The notes under the pieces were generated by a model, which was given only the letters and a program-made list of their open reading frames with translations, ran no database searches and had not been told where the DNA came from. The position numbers and the translations under genes are program-made. From NCBI GenBank assembly GCA_029310945.1, contig JARJFC010000019.1, positions 15,855 through 79,854 on the forward strand: a stretch of DNA of 64,000 nt, in the 5' to 3' direction. This DNA comes from Leptospira sp. 96542 (GTDB lineage: Bacteria; Spirochaetota; Leptospiria; Leptospirales; Leptospiraceae). This document shows, piece after piece, positions 55,292-64,000 of the stretch; position 1 is the stretch's first letter; every line of letters begins with the position of its first letter.

Positions 55292-58200
55292 AACATGTAT
55301 CACTTTTTATCATCGTTCTATTTTTGATAAGTTGCCAGTCTAGGGAGTTTCGTCCGGTTACAGTATCGGATATCGCTTCAGAAAAAGCAGACATAAATGA
55401 AAGGCAAAAAATTGAAGAAGCACGCCAGCTCATCGCGTCGGGTAGTAATGAATTTCAAAAGGGCAATATGGAAGCGGCCTTGGACAAAGCCAAAACTTCC
55501 GTTTCCACTTATGAACTTGTGGATGGATATTCACTGCTCGGGGCTTCGTATTACCAACTAGGTGATTACGAAAATGCAAAACTTGGCTACGAAAAAGGCA
55601 AAAATATAGACCCAAAAAATGAAAAACTGCTGATTGGACTCGGTACTGTTCAATCAACATTGGGTGAAAATGAAGAAGCTCTCATCACATACCAAACTTT
55701 AAGTTCTCTCAAGCCAGAAGAAACGGTCTATGCATATAAAGTTGGTTTGATCTTAAAAACGCTTGGTCGTTATGACGAAAGTTTGGTGGCACTAAAACCA
55801 CTGGAAGATAAACAAGAATTTCCATACCCAATTGAACTTTTAAACCAATTAGGCGATGTTTGTTTAGAACTAAAAAAATATGATGAAGCAGAGCGTTATT
55901 TTGCTAAGGCTGAAAAACTCAACCCCAATCTAAAATCCGCAACCAACGCAAAACAATCTACTAAAATTGCATCTTATATCCAAAAAGGTAACGATGCCAT
56001 ATCCAAAAAAAAATACGTAGAAGCAATTTCAGAATTTAAAAAAGCGATAGAACTGCAACCAAACAATGGTTCACTTTGGGCGTTTTACGGAAACGCTCAG
56101 TTTTTAAATGGAGCGCTGGGCGATGCCGAGAGTAGTTTTAAAAAATCCATTTCTTTGGCTGATACAAATCCTAACGCCTATCTAGGGTTATGTAATGTTT
56201 ATATCAAAAGTCATAAATATTCGGATTGTTTAAAAACAACCACGAATGCATCCAAAAAAATTCCAAAAAATGCCGAACTTCGCAACAAACAAGGAATATG
56301 TGAGTGGAAATGGGGAGAACCTAAAAAGGCAACTCTTAGTTTTCAGGATGCAAGTTTATGGGATGTCCATTTTTTTGAACCCAGACTAAATCTAGCATAT
56401 GTACTCATCGACCAAGGAAGATTTGACGAAGCCTTGGAAGTGATCAAAAAAGCCGAGTCGCATCCCAAGGCAAAAAAGGATGAGTTAAAAAAAGTCCGTA
56501 CTTTGGCTGAATCGCAAAGTTTTATAACATCGGGTGATGGTTTTTTACGACAAGGCAAACGGAAACAGGCTTTGGAAGAATATGGTAAGGCTATGGGTGT
56601 TTCTCCTGAAAATCCCTCTCCACACAATGCTTTTGGACGCGCCTATTTTGCGTTTGGTGAGAATAAAAAATCAGAGTCGTCTTATTTGGAAGCGCTTCGT
56701 TTAGATTCGCAAAATCCTGGTGCTATCCAAGGATTGGCACGTTTGTATGCAAAAACAGGGGAGTCCAAAAAAGAAAAAGATTATATCAAACGTTTGGAAA
56801 AACTATCTACAGATGATCCTTTCAGTGCTATCACCTTAGGTCGCATTGCAGAAGATGCAGGGAAATGGGAAGATGCAGAAAACCAATACTTAAATTTAAA
56901 AAAGAAATATCCTGACAGTGATGCGATAGACTTTCGATTGGGCTCATTGTATTATAAACGTTCACTGGAAGAAAATACAAAAGAAAATTATAAAAAAGCT
57001 ACCGAATACATTCAAAAATCTCGCAAGTACACAAAAGACATTCCTGAAGCGATGGAAACCGAAAAGACAATTTCGGAGAACGTACGTTTTGCGGAAATTA
57101 TTCCCCTCGTAAAAGAAGGAAACTCACTTTTTAATCGTAAAAAGTATTTAGAGGCCGCTGTTCCTTACCAAAAAGCCTATAACAAAGTTCCAAAAGCATC
57201 TCTTTTGGTCAAAGTGGCAGAGTGTTATATTGAGAAGGGTGAAGAAGAAAAAGGTCTATCAATACTCGAAAACGCAGTGCGGAATAATAAAGAAAATGCA
57301 ACCTCATTCAAAGAGGGTATTTATTCGTTTTACTATAAAAAAGGTGAATTAAAAAAAGCAGAAGAAGGGTTTTTGGAATTGGTTCAAAATCGCCCAGATT
57401 CGTATTACAGCTATTATATGCTCGGGCTTATCGCAATGAAACGTAAAAACTACGATGCTGCCATTTTGGAATTTGATAAATCTATTTTGGTCAATGGTAG
57501 TTTTGCTCCAAGTAATGTGGGAAAAGGTTTAACATATTATAAGATAGGCAAAACGGAACAGGCCAAAAAAGAATTTGAGAAGGCAAGAGCTAAGGACAGT
57601 GAGTTTGGTTTGTCATCCTATAATTTGGCCATTGCTTATTTCAATGAAGACTTAACGAATGAAGCGAAATCGATCCTTGAATCCATTAGAAAATCAGATC
57701 CTGATTTTATGGACGGGGAAGTTCAACTTGCATATATCTATTATAAAGAGAACAAATTGGATGAGGCGGAAAAAATCATAGATGCAGTGATCAAAAATGA
57801 TGATTCGGCAGAAGCACTCTTTGCAAAATTTCGAATTTTGGATGCCAAACAAAAACAATCTCCCTCTGAAATTAATAAAACCAAACGCAACCAAACAAAA
57901 GAAAAAATTCTAAAAGAACACGGTGACACAAAATTTGCAAGGCTCCTTCCTTCTGACGATATGGATGATGCTCCTCTCCATGTAACAGACCTCGGTCTTT
58001 CGGGAACTCCCGTATCAACTCCAATCTTATACCCAAATCGAATCATCGTCGATTATGGTTCGGCACTTGTTGGTTTTGATCGTTTGACCAAGGAACAAGT
58101 ATGGAAACAGTATTTTAGTTCACCATTCCAAATTTTAGTAGCTGGCAAAGAATTGATTGGGTTTCAAGGCGAAGTAATCGTTCGGATATTTCCTGAATCG

Positions 58201-58869
58201 GGAAAGATCGCCGCCAAACGTGAGTTTATGCTCGGTTGGGTAACCAAAGAGGGTTATGCCACAAATAATGGTTATGGGTTTCTTATGGAAAACAAAAAAA
58301 CAAAAGAACGAAAAATAGTTTTTTTGGATCCCAGTTTGGAAATGACTTCTGAAATTGTTGGTAATGATATCCAAACATTTAATATTTCACAAAACCAAAT
58401 CTATGTAGTACGAGACAATAAAAAAGAATTTATCCTACAATCGTTTCCTATTGGTAAAGAAAAAGAATCCATAAAACAATCAACAATATCCAAAAGGGAT
58501 GTTAAAGAACTCGCAAAGTTTATTGGTTGTTTGGCGGAGTCATGTTTACTCAGTGTGGGTTCAAACGTTCATAGTTTTGATTACAAAGCACGCACATCCG
58601 AACTTGGTAGTGTAGGCTCCATTCTGTCGGTTGTCAATTTGCCTGAATCCCTCATTATAAAAACGCCTGATAAATTTTACATTTGGAAAGGAAGTTCGAA
58701 GTGGAAGGATAGTTTTTCTGCTGATTCGGATTTTTATTATCCATTGGATTCAGTTGTTTTGGAAGGAAAAACGAAGGAAGTCAAACTCACAAAAGGAAGG
58801 GAAAAAATTTCTGTACCTTGGAATGGGGATAGAGATGGCCTACGGATTAGCACAATTACCGTAGACTAA
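55288..58869 (+). CDS. TPR-repeat lipoprotein with C-terminal beta-propeller-like region
   Basis: The 1193-residue protein is a lipoprotein (LISC, Cys16). From about residue 45 to 870 it is made of tetratricopeptide repeats, with typical A/G-x3-Y and L-P-N motifs (AISEFKKAIELQPNN, AKLGYEKGKNIDPKN), more than twenty by eye. The last 300 residues (after about 880) are beta-rich and PQQ-like (GSALVGFDRLTKEQVWKQY), suggesting a small propeller. TPR arrays bind proteins, so this may be the scaffold for the FecR and PEGA lipoproteins in the same operon. Its end is convergent with trmB. Confidence 0.83.
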   Translation: MKHVSLFIIVLFLISCQSREFRPVTVSDIASEKADINERQKIEEARQLIASGSNEFQKGNMEAALDKAKTSVSTYELVDGYSLLGASYYQLGDYENAKLGYEKGKNIDPKNEKLLIGLGTVQSTLGENEEALITYQTLSSLKPEETVYAYKVGLILKTLGRYDESLVALKPLEDKQEFPYPIELLNQLGDVCLELKKYDEAERYFAKAEKLNPNLKSATNAKQSTKIASYIQKGNDAISKKKYVEAISEFKKAIELQPNNGSLWAFYGNAQFLNGALGDAESSFKKSISLADTNPNAYLGLCNVYIKSHKYSDCLKTTTNASKKIPKNAELRNKQGICEWKWGEPKKATLSFQDASLWDVHFFEPRLNLAYVLIDQGRFDEALEVIKKAESHPKAKKDELKKVRTLAESQSFITSGDGFLRQGKRKQALEEYGKAMGVSPENPSPHNAFGRAYFAFGENKKSESSYLEALRLDSQNPGAIQGLARLYAKTGESKKEKDYIKRLEKLSTDDPFSAITLGRIAEDAGKWEDAENQYLNLKKKYPDSDAIDFRLGSLYYKRSLEENTKENYKKATEYIQKSRKYTKDIPEAMETEKTISENVRFAEIIPLVKEGNSLFNRKKYLEAAVPYQKAYNKVPKASLLVKVAECYIEKGEEEKGLSILENAVRNNKENATSFKEGIYSFYYKKGELKKAEEGFLELVQNRPDSYYSYYMLGLIAMKRKNYDAAILEFDKSILVNGSFAPSNVGKGLTYYKIGKTEQAKKEFEKARAKDSEFGLSSYNLAIAYFNEDLTNEAKSILESIRKSDPDFMDGEVQLAYIYYKENKLDEAEKIIDAVIKNDDSAEALFAKFRILDAKQKQSPSEINKTKRNQTKEKILKEHGDTKFARLLPSDDMDDAPLHVTDLGLSGTPVSTPILYPNRIIVDYGSALVGFDRLTKEQVWKQYFSSPFQILVAGKELIGFQGEVIVRIFPESGKIAAKREFMLGWVTKEGYATNNGYGFLMENKKTKERKIVFLDPSLEMTSEIVGNDIQTFNISQNQIYVVRDNKKEFILQSFPIGKEKESIKQSTISKRDVKELAKFIGCLAESCLLSVGSNVHSFDYKARTSELGSVGSILSVVNLPESLIIKTPDKFYIWKGSSKWKDSFSADSDFYYPLDSVVLEGKTKEVKLTKGREKISVPWNGDRDGLRISTITVD

Positions 58870-58880
58870 AAACAATTAGG

Positions 58881-59537
58881 TTAAACCTTGGTTCGATTTA
58901 GGTAATAGATTCTTTTTCCTTCGTTTCTTTTTTCTCCTTCGAAAAAGGAAACAGGGAAATTTGGGCGCTCGAAACTGTATTCCTCTGAGCCGCAAACAAA
59001 ACCTTTCAATTTTCGAAACAAAGCAATTGTTTTGCGGGCATATGGGCCATAATCGGTTGCAAAAAGTAACTGCCCGCCAGGTTTGAGTAGGTCGTAAATT
59101 TGCCTGAGCATAAATTCCGACATCAGTCGATTTTTGTGGTGTTTTCGTTTTGGCCAAGGGTCGGGAAAATTGATGATGATGGTGTCAAATAATTCTTTTT
59201 CTAAAAGTTCTTCAAAAAACCATTGGAAGTTAACAGTCATATAGCGAATGTTTTCCAAATTGAGGGGTTGTCGCAAGTTTTCTGTGGCGATGATGCGGTT
59301 TACTTTTTTTTCCATCAGCAAATAACCTGTATTTGGGTTTGCCTTTGCGAGTTCGATGGCCACTTCTCCCCATCCCGAGCCCAATTCTAAAACAAAGGTT
59401 TGTATATGGTTAGGAAACGATTTTTTTAGATCGATTTTTTCTCCCCATTCTTTAGGCTGAAGGAGATAGTCAGATTTGTAGGAAGTTTTGGTGGTGAACT
59501 TCCAGAGTTTTTGTTGGATATCTTGGTTAACGAACAA
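58881..59537 (-). CDS. trmB: tRNA (guanine-N7-)-methyltransferase
   Basis: TrmB makes m7G46 in tRNA. The 218-residue product carries the SAM motif LELGSGWGEVAIELA (about 50-64) and the family-specific NFPDPWPKRKHHKNRL (about 127-142) with its catalytic Asp. The end of the motif set (LLFATDYGPYA) also fits. It diverges from the MBL-fold hydrolase gene with 49 bases between starts. Confidence 0.93.
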   Translation of the reverse strand: MFVNQDIQQKLWKFTTKTSYKSDYLLQPKEWGEKIDLKKSFPNHIQTFVLELGSGWGEVAIELAKANPNTGYLLMEKKVNRIIATENLRQPLNLENIRYMTVNFQWFFEELLEKELFDTIIINFPDPWPKRKHHKNRLMSEFMLRQIYDLLKPGGQLLFATDYGPYARKTIALFRKLKGFVCGSEEYSFERPNFPVSFFEGEKRNEGKRIYYLNRTKV

Positions 59538-59586
59538 TTGAACTTCGACCGATAGTATTTCTGTCAGGATTTTTAAAAGGAACTAA

Positions 59587-60534
59587 ATGAAAATAACTCT
59601 TTTTGGTGTCCGTGGGTCTTTGCCCACACCAGTTGCAAAGGCGGAACAGCGGGAAAAAACCCTAAAAATCCTGAAAATGGCCCGAGAGGAGTGGAAAAAG
59701 GATCCCGAACATTTTTCGGAAGAATCTTTTTTAGACCACCTTACCATTCCATACTCCCAAGATTTGGGTGGGAACACCACCTGTGTCTATTTGGAAGGGG
59801 AGGATGGTGAAAACCTGATCTTTGATATGGGAACGGGCTTACGGGTGCTTGGAAACCAACTGGCGGCAGAGGCTTTCAGTGGAAAGGAGATGGATTTTCA
59901 TATTTTGGTTTCCCACACCCATTGGGATCATATCCAAGGTTGGCCTTTTTTCAAACCAGGTTATTCACCTTCTTGTAATATTCATTTTTATTCATGTATT
60001 GAAAATCTGGAAGAAAGACTCATACGCCAGCAACACCCCGAAAATTTTCCAATCACTCTCAGTCAAATGGCCTCCAAAAAACATTTCCATCTTTGGAAGG
60101 AATTCCAGTCCTATGCTCTGGGCAATTTAAAAATCATTCCGTTTGGACTGCGCCACCCAGGTTCGTGTACGGGGTATAGAGTGAGAGAAGGTAATCGTAT
60201 CTTTTTATTTTGTACTGATGTTGAATATAGAGAAGAAGACCGCGAACATCTAATGAAATTGAAGCCCCAAATTGCGGGCGCCGACTTACTCGTGATAGAT
60301 GCTCAGTACAGCACAGCTGAAGCAGAGAAAAAAATTGGTTGGGGCCATACTGCGGTGAGTAAGGCAGTGGAGTTTGCGGAGATGATGGAAATAAAGTCGG
60401 TGGTTTTGACCCACCACGAACCTGATCACTCCGATGGTGAAATCGTAAAAATCATCTTAGAGGAAGCGAAGGTGGCCAAACCCGGTGGGATGCAGATTCA
60501 TATTGCGCATGAAGGGCAAACGTTTGTTTTGTGA
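59587..60534 (+). CDS. MBL-fold metallohydrolase
   Basis: The 315-residue enzyme has the metallo-beta-lactamase zinc motif HTHWDHIQG, followed by HPGSCTGYRV, DVEYREED, a DAQYS motif and a terminal TTHHEPDHSD-like segment (LTHHEPDHS). The opening FGVRGSLPTP with an N-terminal helical insert is typical of cyclic-phosphodiesterase-like members. The closest known relatives act on cyclic nucleotides or similar phosphodiesters, but the substrate here is unknown. An AAAGGA ribosome site precedes the ATG. Confidence 0.85.
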   Translation: MKITLFGVRGSLPTPVAKAEQREKTLKILKMAREEWKKDPEHFSEESFLDHLTIPYSQDLGGNTTCVYLEGEDGENLIFDMGTGLRVLGNQLAAEAFSGKEMDFHILVSHTHWDHIQGWPFFKPGYSPSCNIHFYSCIENLEERLIRQQHPENFPITLSQMASKKHFHLWKEFQSYALGNLKIIPFGLRHPGSCTGYRVREGNRIFLFCTDVEYREEDREHLMKLKPQIAGADLLVIDAQYSTAEAEKKIGWGHTAVSKAVEFAEMMEIKSVVLTHHEPDHSDGEIVKIILEEAKVAKPGGMQIHIAHEGQTFVL

Positions 60535-60576
60535 ATGATTTAAAAGCTTAGATTTTTTTGAGACCTAATGAGGTAT

Positions 60577-61662
60577 TTATTCGTTAATTAGATAATTTGA
60601 ATGTATACCTTTGGCAGATCCAGAATAAATCGAACAGTCTAGTTTTAGTTCAACGCTGGAGTGGATTTGGTAGGGTTTTGCAAAAAACAATTGGATGAAA
60701 AACCGCAAAAAAGTAGATATATTTTCCAATGCACTGATACTCGCTATATTTTTTGTACGTTTCACTTCCAATGTACAACTGTTATCCAAAAAATGCAAAA
60801 CTTCCTTTTTGGGAATCGTATAACCAGAGACAGGTTCTTTTTCCCATTCTAATACTTCTGCTTTTTCGACATTGGCTTCCAAAATCAAATTGCCCAAAGG
60901 ACCAAGGATAGCCACACGTCGAAAATAACCACCAGGGAAATTTTCGTTTCCGATAAAACCGCCTGTGAAGATGCGATGTCCATCGTTTGTTTCTGTTCGC
61001 ACAAGTTCCCATTTTTTTGAATATTTATACACTTCATGGTTTGTGAGGATATGTTCCATCCCACCACGACCCACAACTGTTTCGACTTCGTCTTTAAAAC
61101 GGATGGTTCCAGTTGCTTTTGCGAAGGAGAGAGGGATGTCAGCCTGGATGAATTTGGAATCTCCCAAAGGGTATCTTCCCTTGGAAATGGGAACTTGTCC
61201 TTTTTTGGGATGGAGTTCCAACTGGATTTCCCAATCAGGGAATTTCATAAAAATAGAATATTTCCCATTTTTGATTTCCATGATGTTTTCATCACTGCGC
61301 TGGAAGAACTGTCCTTTTTTGGATTCATAAGAATCGGCGTCAAACTCACGTGTGCTGTAAAAAACAGGTTGTCCCTTTTTTTTGAGTAGCATAGACACAC
61401 CGTTGTTTTGTGAACCAGGTCCAAAATTACTCACAAGGAAGGTTGCAAAAATTTGGTATTGATCGTTGCGGAAGGTGAAATTCCAAGCCTGCATGTAACC
61501 TTCTTCTGGTTGGAATTGGGTTTTGAAGTCCTGGGAACCCAGAGGGAACAAACCAAACACTCCCAGCGCCAAAAGTACCACCCCAAGCCTAAAAACCAAT
61601 CGGGTGCGAAGTGAGTGGTGGATCACAAAACAAGGATTGCGCCCAAATAGAAACCTGGGCAA
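60577..61662 (-). CDS. exported lipocalin-like (Svf1-like) protein of unknown function
   Basis: The 361-residue protein has a hydrophobic N-terminal stretch (about 22-43) that can act as signal or anchor. The rest is beta-rich. Motifs such as GKYSIFMKFPDW, GRYPLG and VGRGGMEHILTNHEVY resemble two-domain lipocalin-like proteins of the Svf1/AttH type, which bind lipids; this is a weak similarity by eye. A start 22 codons or more inside the frame is possible. Its function is unknown. It is 27 bases downstream of a small hypothetical gene on the same strand. Confidence 0.55.
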   Translation of the reverse strand: MPRFLFGRNPCFVIHHSLRTRLVFRLGVVLLALGVFGLFPLGSQDFKTQFQPEEGYMQAWNFTFRNDQYQIFATFLVSNFGPGSQNNGVSMLLKKKGQPVFYSTREFDADSYESKKGQFFQRSDENIMEIKNGKYSIFMKFPDWEIQLELHPKKGQVPISKGRYPLGDSKFIQADIPLSFAKATGTIRFKDEVETVVGRGGMEHILTNHEVYKYSKKWELVRTETNDGHRIFTGGFIGNENFPGGYFRRVAILGPLGNLILEANVEKAEVLEWEKEPVSGYTIPKKEVLHFLDNSCTLEVKRTKNIASISALENISTFLRFFIQLFFAKPYQIHSSVELKLDCSIYSGSAKGIHSNYLINE

Positions 61663-61689
61663 ACCTTTTTTGGATTTTCCCTAAGTTCT

Positions 61690-62067
61690 CTAAAAACAAG
61701 GAAGGGGGCTTTCCTCCGCATCGATGAATAAGTCACTCAAACAGACCAGTTGGAAAACCGGGTGGTCCGATTGGCCGATGCCTTTCAGTTTCGACCTTTC
61801 TTCTGCGATGCCGTCGATATGGATCCAAGTTTCGAAGGGACCTTCCTGCCCAAGCGAACAAGCCACCTGGAATTCGTAATCCCCCAGGCGGGAAAAAAAG
61901 ATCCGCACTTGGTCTGTGGCAGAGCCCACAAGTTGGCAGCGGAATTGGAACTGGGGAGACCTGGTTTCCCCGCGCATTTCGTAGTAGTGGTTGAGGATTC
62001 GTAGAATGTGGAGGAACTCTTCTTTTCTGACTTTGAGCTCCCTCCATTGAGAATTTGTGGTTTCCAT
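61690..62067 (-). CDS. small hypothetical protein
   Basis: The 125-residue product is of no family I recognise. It has a helical N-terminal part (KVRKEEFLHILRILNHYYEM) and a beta-rich middle (FQFRCQLVGSATDQVRIFFSRL). There is no signal peptide or membrane helix. The open frame fits the coding strand of the downstream lipocalin-like gene. Overlapping open frames on both strands here weaken the call. Confidence 0.5.
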   Translation of the reverse strand: METTNSQWRELKVRKEEFLHILRILNHYYEMRGETRSPQFQFRCQLVGSATDQVRIFFSRLGDYEFQVACSLGQEGPFETWIHIDGIAEERSKLKGIGQSDHPVFQLVCLSDLFIDAEESPLPCF

Positions 62068-62157
62068 ACGAAGGAGAGGTTGGGGGGGTAGGGATTTGGT
62101 TCTAAAAAATATCGCACTTGAAAAATACCTATCCTAGCAAAGGATGAACGAAACGCC
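62068..62157. promoter_or_regulatory. divergent region between two small hypothetical genes
   Basis: The 90 bases include TTGAAA at 62118-62123 and TATCCT at 62128-62133, too close to form a promoter together. No other signal is evident. Confidence 0.25.
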
Positions 62158-62709
62158 ATGTTGACGGAGATCCTAGATATATTTTGGAAAGAAAAACTCC
62201 GGTTTGCCCAGTATTGTTTTGATACATTGGCAAAAATGGATTTGGATCGTTTGCAAAAAAAACAGACGGATGGAAAGTCGCTGTACTGGGCTGTCGGTCA
62301 GATGGTTGCCTACGATCGCAATTTTAGTTTTTATCTTCCCCTCTCACTCAAACTCAGCAGTTTTTTCTTTTTTGCCTCGTTCAAAGAACAAGAAATCGAA
62401 AAAGACCTCGAATCCATCCGAGATGCTTACACGCCGCCCGCTTTTCCTGCTCATTTTTGGGAGATATCCATCGCATCTGTAGGTGAACTAAAAATTAAAA
62501 CTACGGATCCTAAAATCAAAGAACTTTGTGAATCTTGGAAATTGGTATTAGAACAATTAGAAACCAAACTTTCAGGTATCTCGGATAAAGACGCGTATAG
62601 AAAAAGGTATACATCCCTCACAGGCATACATACAATTTCAGGAGCCATCAATAATTCTACAGAGTATTGCCATTATCTTTGGAATTTGTACACAGCAGAA
62701 TTAAAATAA
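62158..62709 (+). CDS. hypothetical helical protein (possibly DinB-like)
   Basis: The 183-residue protein is mostly helical. The pattern W-x2-GQMVAYDRNF and a closing helix NSTEYCHYLWNLY recall four-helix DinB-like bundles, but the His ligands typical of DinB are not all visible, so I leave it unassigned. A hydrophobic stretch (FSFYLPLSLKLSSFFFF) in the middle is probably buried core. It precedes icd by 48 bases. Confidence 0.55.
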   Translation: MLTEILDIFWKEKLRFAQYCFDTLAKMDLDRLQKKQTDGKSLYWAVGQMVAYDRNFSFYLPLSLKLSSFFFFASFKEQEIEKDLESIRDAYTPPAFPAHFWEISIASVGELKIKTTDPKIKELCESWKLVLEQLETKLSGISDKDAYRKRYTSLTGIHTISGAINNSTEYCHYLWNLYTAELK

Positions 62710-62757
62710 GGTATTATTTTAGCGAAAAATTTGGAATCAATCATTCAGGAGAAGTAA

Positions 62758-63969
62758 ATGGGAAAAATTAAGGTTAAAACACCACTCGTTGAGTTAGACG
62801 GCGATGAGATGACAAGGATTATTTGGAAAGAAATCAAAGATCGTTTCATTCATCCTTACCTCGATATCACTTTGGAATATTATGATTTAGGCGTTGTTTA
62901 TCGTGATAAAACTGATGACCAAGTGACTGTTGATTCCGCAAACGCAATCAAAAAACACGGCGTAGGTGTTAAGTGTGCAACCATCACTCCAAACGCAGAC
63001 CGCGTAAAAGAATACAACTTAAAACAAGAGTGGAAATCTCCCAACGGAACCATCCGTGCGATCCTTGACGGTACAGTTTTTAGAAAACCAATTATCATTA
63101 AAAACATTCCTGCAGCAGTAAACTCTTGGAAAAAACCAATTGCCATTGGTCGTCATGCTTATGGTGATATTTACCGTGACGTAGAAATGATCATTGATGG
63201 CCCAGGCAAAGTGGAACTCGTTTATACTGACGCATCTGGAAAAGAAAAACAAAGACTGGTTGTGAATGAATTCAAAGGTTCGGGTGTTGCGCTCGCGATG
63301 CATAACTTAGATGAATCGATCAGATCGTTTGCAAAGGCATGTTTCAATTATGCATTATCGGAAAAAATCGATATCTGGTTTGCAACCAAAGATACAATTT
63401 CCAAAAAATACCACGCTCGGTTCCGTGAAATTTTTGATGAATTGGCAGTTGAAAAAGAAGCAGAATTAAAGAAAGCAGGCATTTCGTATAACTACTATTT
63501 GATTGATGATGCGGTGGCACAAATCATGAAAAACGAAGGTGGTCAACTTTGGGCGATGATGAACTATGACGGAGACGTTATGAGTGATATGGTTGCTTCT
63601 GGTTTTGGATCGCTTGGGCTTATGACTTCAGTTCTTGTTTCACCAGACGGTAAATATGAATACGAAGCAGCGCATGGAACGGTCACTCGTCACTATCGTA
63701 AATACCAAAAAGGTGAATCCACTTCCACAAACTCTGTTGCGTCTATCTTTGCATGGACGGGTGCGCTTGCGAAACGTGGCGAACTCGATGGAACTCCAGA
63801 TGTAGTGAATTTTGCTGTGAAATTGGAAGAGGCCATCATCGAAACCATTGAAAGTGGTGAGATGACAAAGGATCTACTTTCACTTTCCACTGCTGCGAAA
63901 AAAACGGAACTCGATACATTCCAGTTTATGGAAGCAGTACAAAAAAGATTGGATGCCAAACTTAAATAA
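62758..63969 (+). CDS. icd: NADP-dependent isocitrate dehydrogenase
   Basis: This TCA-cycle enzyme converts isocitrate to 2-oxoglutarate with NADP. The 403-residue product belongs to the eukaryote-like homodimeric subfamily [14 protein letters not shown] at the N terminus, [11 protein letters not shown], the substrate loop [16 protein letters not shown], the metal site [10 protein letters not shown] and the [13 protein letters not shown] cofactor segment. GGAGAAG lies before the ATG. The gene stands alone and ends 31 bases before the window edge; no terminator is visible in that remainder. Confidence 0.96.
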   Translation: MGKIKVKTPLVELDGDEMTRIIWKEIKDRFIHPYLDITLEYYDLGVVYRDKTDDQVTVDSANAIKKHGVGVKCATITPNADRVKEYNLKQEWKSPNGTIRAILDGTVFRKPIIIKNIPAAVNSWKKPIAIGRHAYGDIYRDVEMIIDGPGKVELVYTDASGKEKQRLVVNEFKGSGVALAMHNLDESIRSFAKACFNYALSEKIDIWFATKDTISKKYHARFREIFDELAVEKEAELKKAGISYNYYLIDDAVAQIMKNEGGQLWAMMNYDGDVMSDMVASGFGSLGLMTSVLVSPDGKYEYEAAHGTVTRHYRKYQKGESTSTNSVASIFAWTGALAKRGELDGTPDVVNFAVKLEEAIIETIESGEMTKDLLSLSTAAKKTELDTFQFMEAVQKRLDAKLK

Positions 63970-64000
63970 TTTCATTAAAGACTAATTAAGTTATTTAGTT

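Noticed and set aside
61785..62159. Alternative 124-codon and 104-codon minus-strand frames near 61.7-62.2 kb
   Set aside because: They overlap the 125-codon frame in other phases and have Arg/Pro/Ser-rich shadow composition. The chosen frame has the more protein-like composition, though the call is only moderate.

Overview
The window looks like chromosomal DNA of a spirochaete of the genus Leptospira, most likely a saprophyte of the L. biflexa type. The evidence is an AT-rich base composition, many lipoproteins with spirochaete-type lipoboxes, a fliG/fliH pair without neighbouring proteobacterial-style flagellar genes, a cobT-cobS-cobC set, a FapA-family polymer protein, several 7TM-DISM sensor proteins and a giant Calx-beta-like repeat lipoprotein. 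The species is inferred from protein style and cannot be proved here. I saw no tRNA, rRNA, CRISPR array, insertion sequence, prophage or attachment site. Coding density is very high and no gene-free stretch reaches 300 bases.

Layout. 1-4.4 kb (minus strand): fliG-like, fliH, a 7TM-DISM histidine-kinase-like protein without the phosphoacceptor His, and the 5' part of a second DISMED2 lipoprotein. 4.5-8.75 kb (plus): two tandem lipoprotein/7TM/class III cyclases whose active-site residues are complementary. 8.8-13.1 kb: aldehyde dehydrogenase, a two-domain bacteriohemerythrin behind a perfect FNR/CRP-type box, and gatB. 13.1-15.6 kb (minus): cobT-cobS-cobC, for the lower ligand of cobalamin. 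15.7-22.3 kb: dnaE, a membrane-bound AraC regulator, and a long-chain acyl-CoA ligase. 22.3-27.5 kb: an M23 peptidase facing a four-gene run of sigma factor, small beta-rich protein, CHAT caspase-like protease and Cys-cluster protein. 27.6-29.5 kb: a phasin-like protein with two operator-like palindromes, then mtnA-msrA. 29.6-33.8 kb (minus): a GAF/GGDEF-like protein, a CheX-like protein, an alpha/beta hydrolase, and FapA. 33.9-39.1 kb: methyltransferase, lpd, hydrolase, a small EamA/SMR-type membrane protein, and a sulfatase-fold protein with Thr at the nucleophile position. 39.1-43.4 kb: an 11-repeat surface lipoprotein. 43.5-48.1 kb: CoA-transferase and an Mre11/Rad50-like pair whose ATPase carries two membrane helices. 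48.1-51.6 kb (minus): sensor kinase, membrane protein and thiol peroxidase. 51.7-58.9 kb: rsgA, then a FecR/PEGA/TPR lipoprotein operon. 58.9-64 kb: trmB, an MBL-fold hydrolase, three poorly characterised genes, and icd.

How the genes work together. Housekeeping functions (dnaE, gatB, lpd, icd, rsgA, trmB, mtnA, cob) alternate with envelope sensing and signalling modules. The two strongest candidates for undescribed biology are the split, probably heterodimeric adenylate cyclase (4524-8746) and the sigma factor/CHAT protease operon (23332-27526). Other points of interest are the His-less flagellar-operon kinase, the FNR box before the double hemerythrin, the paired palindromes controlling the phasin, and the membrane-anchored Mre11/Rad50 pair.
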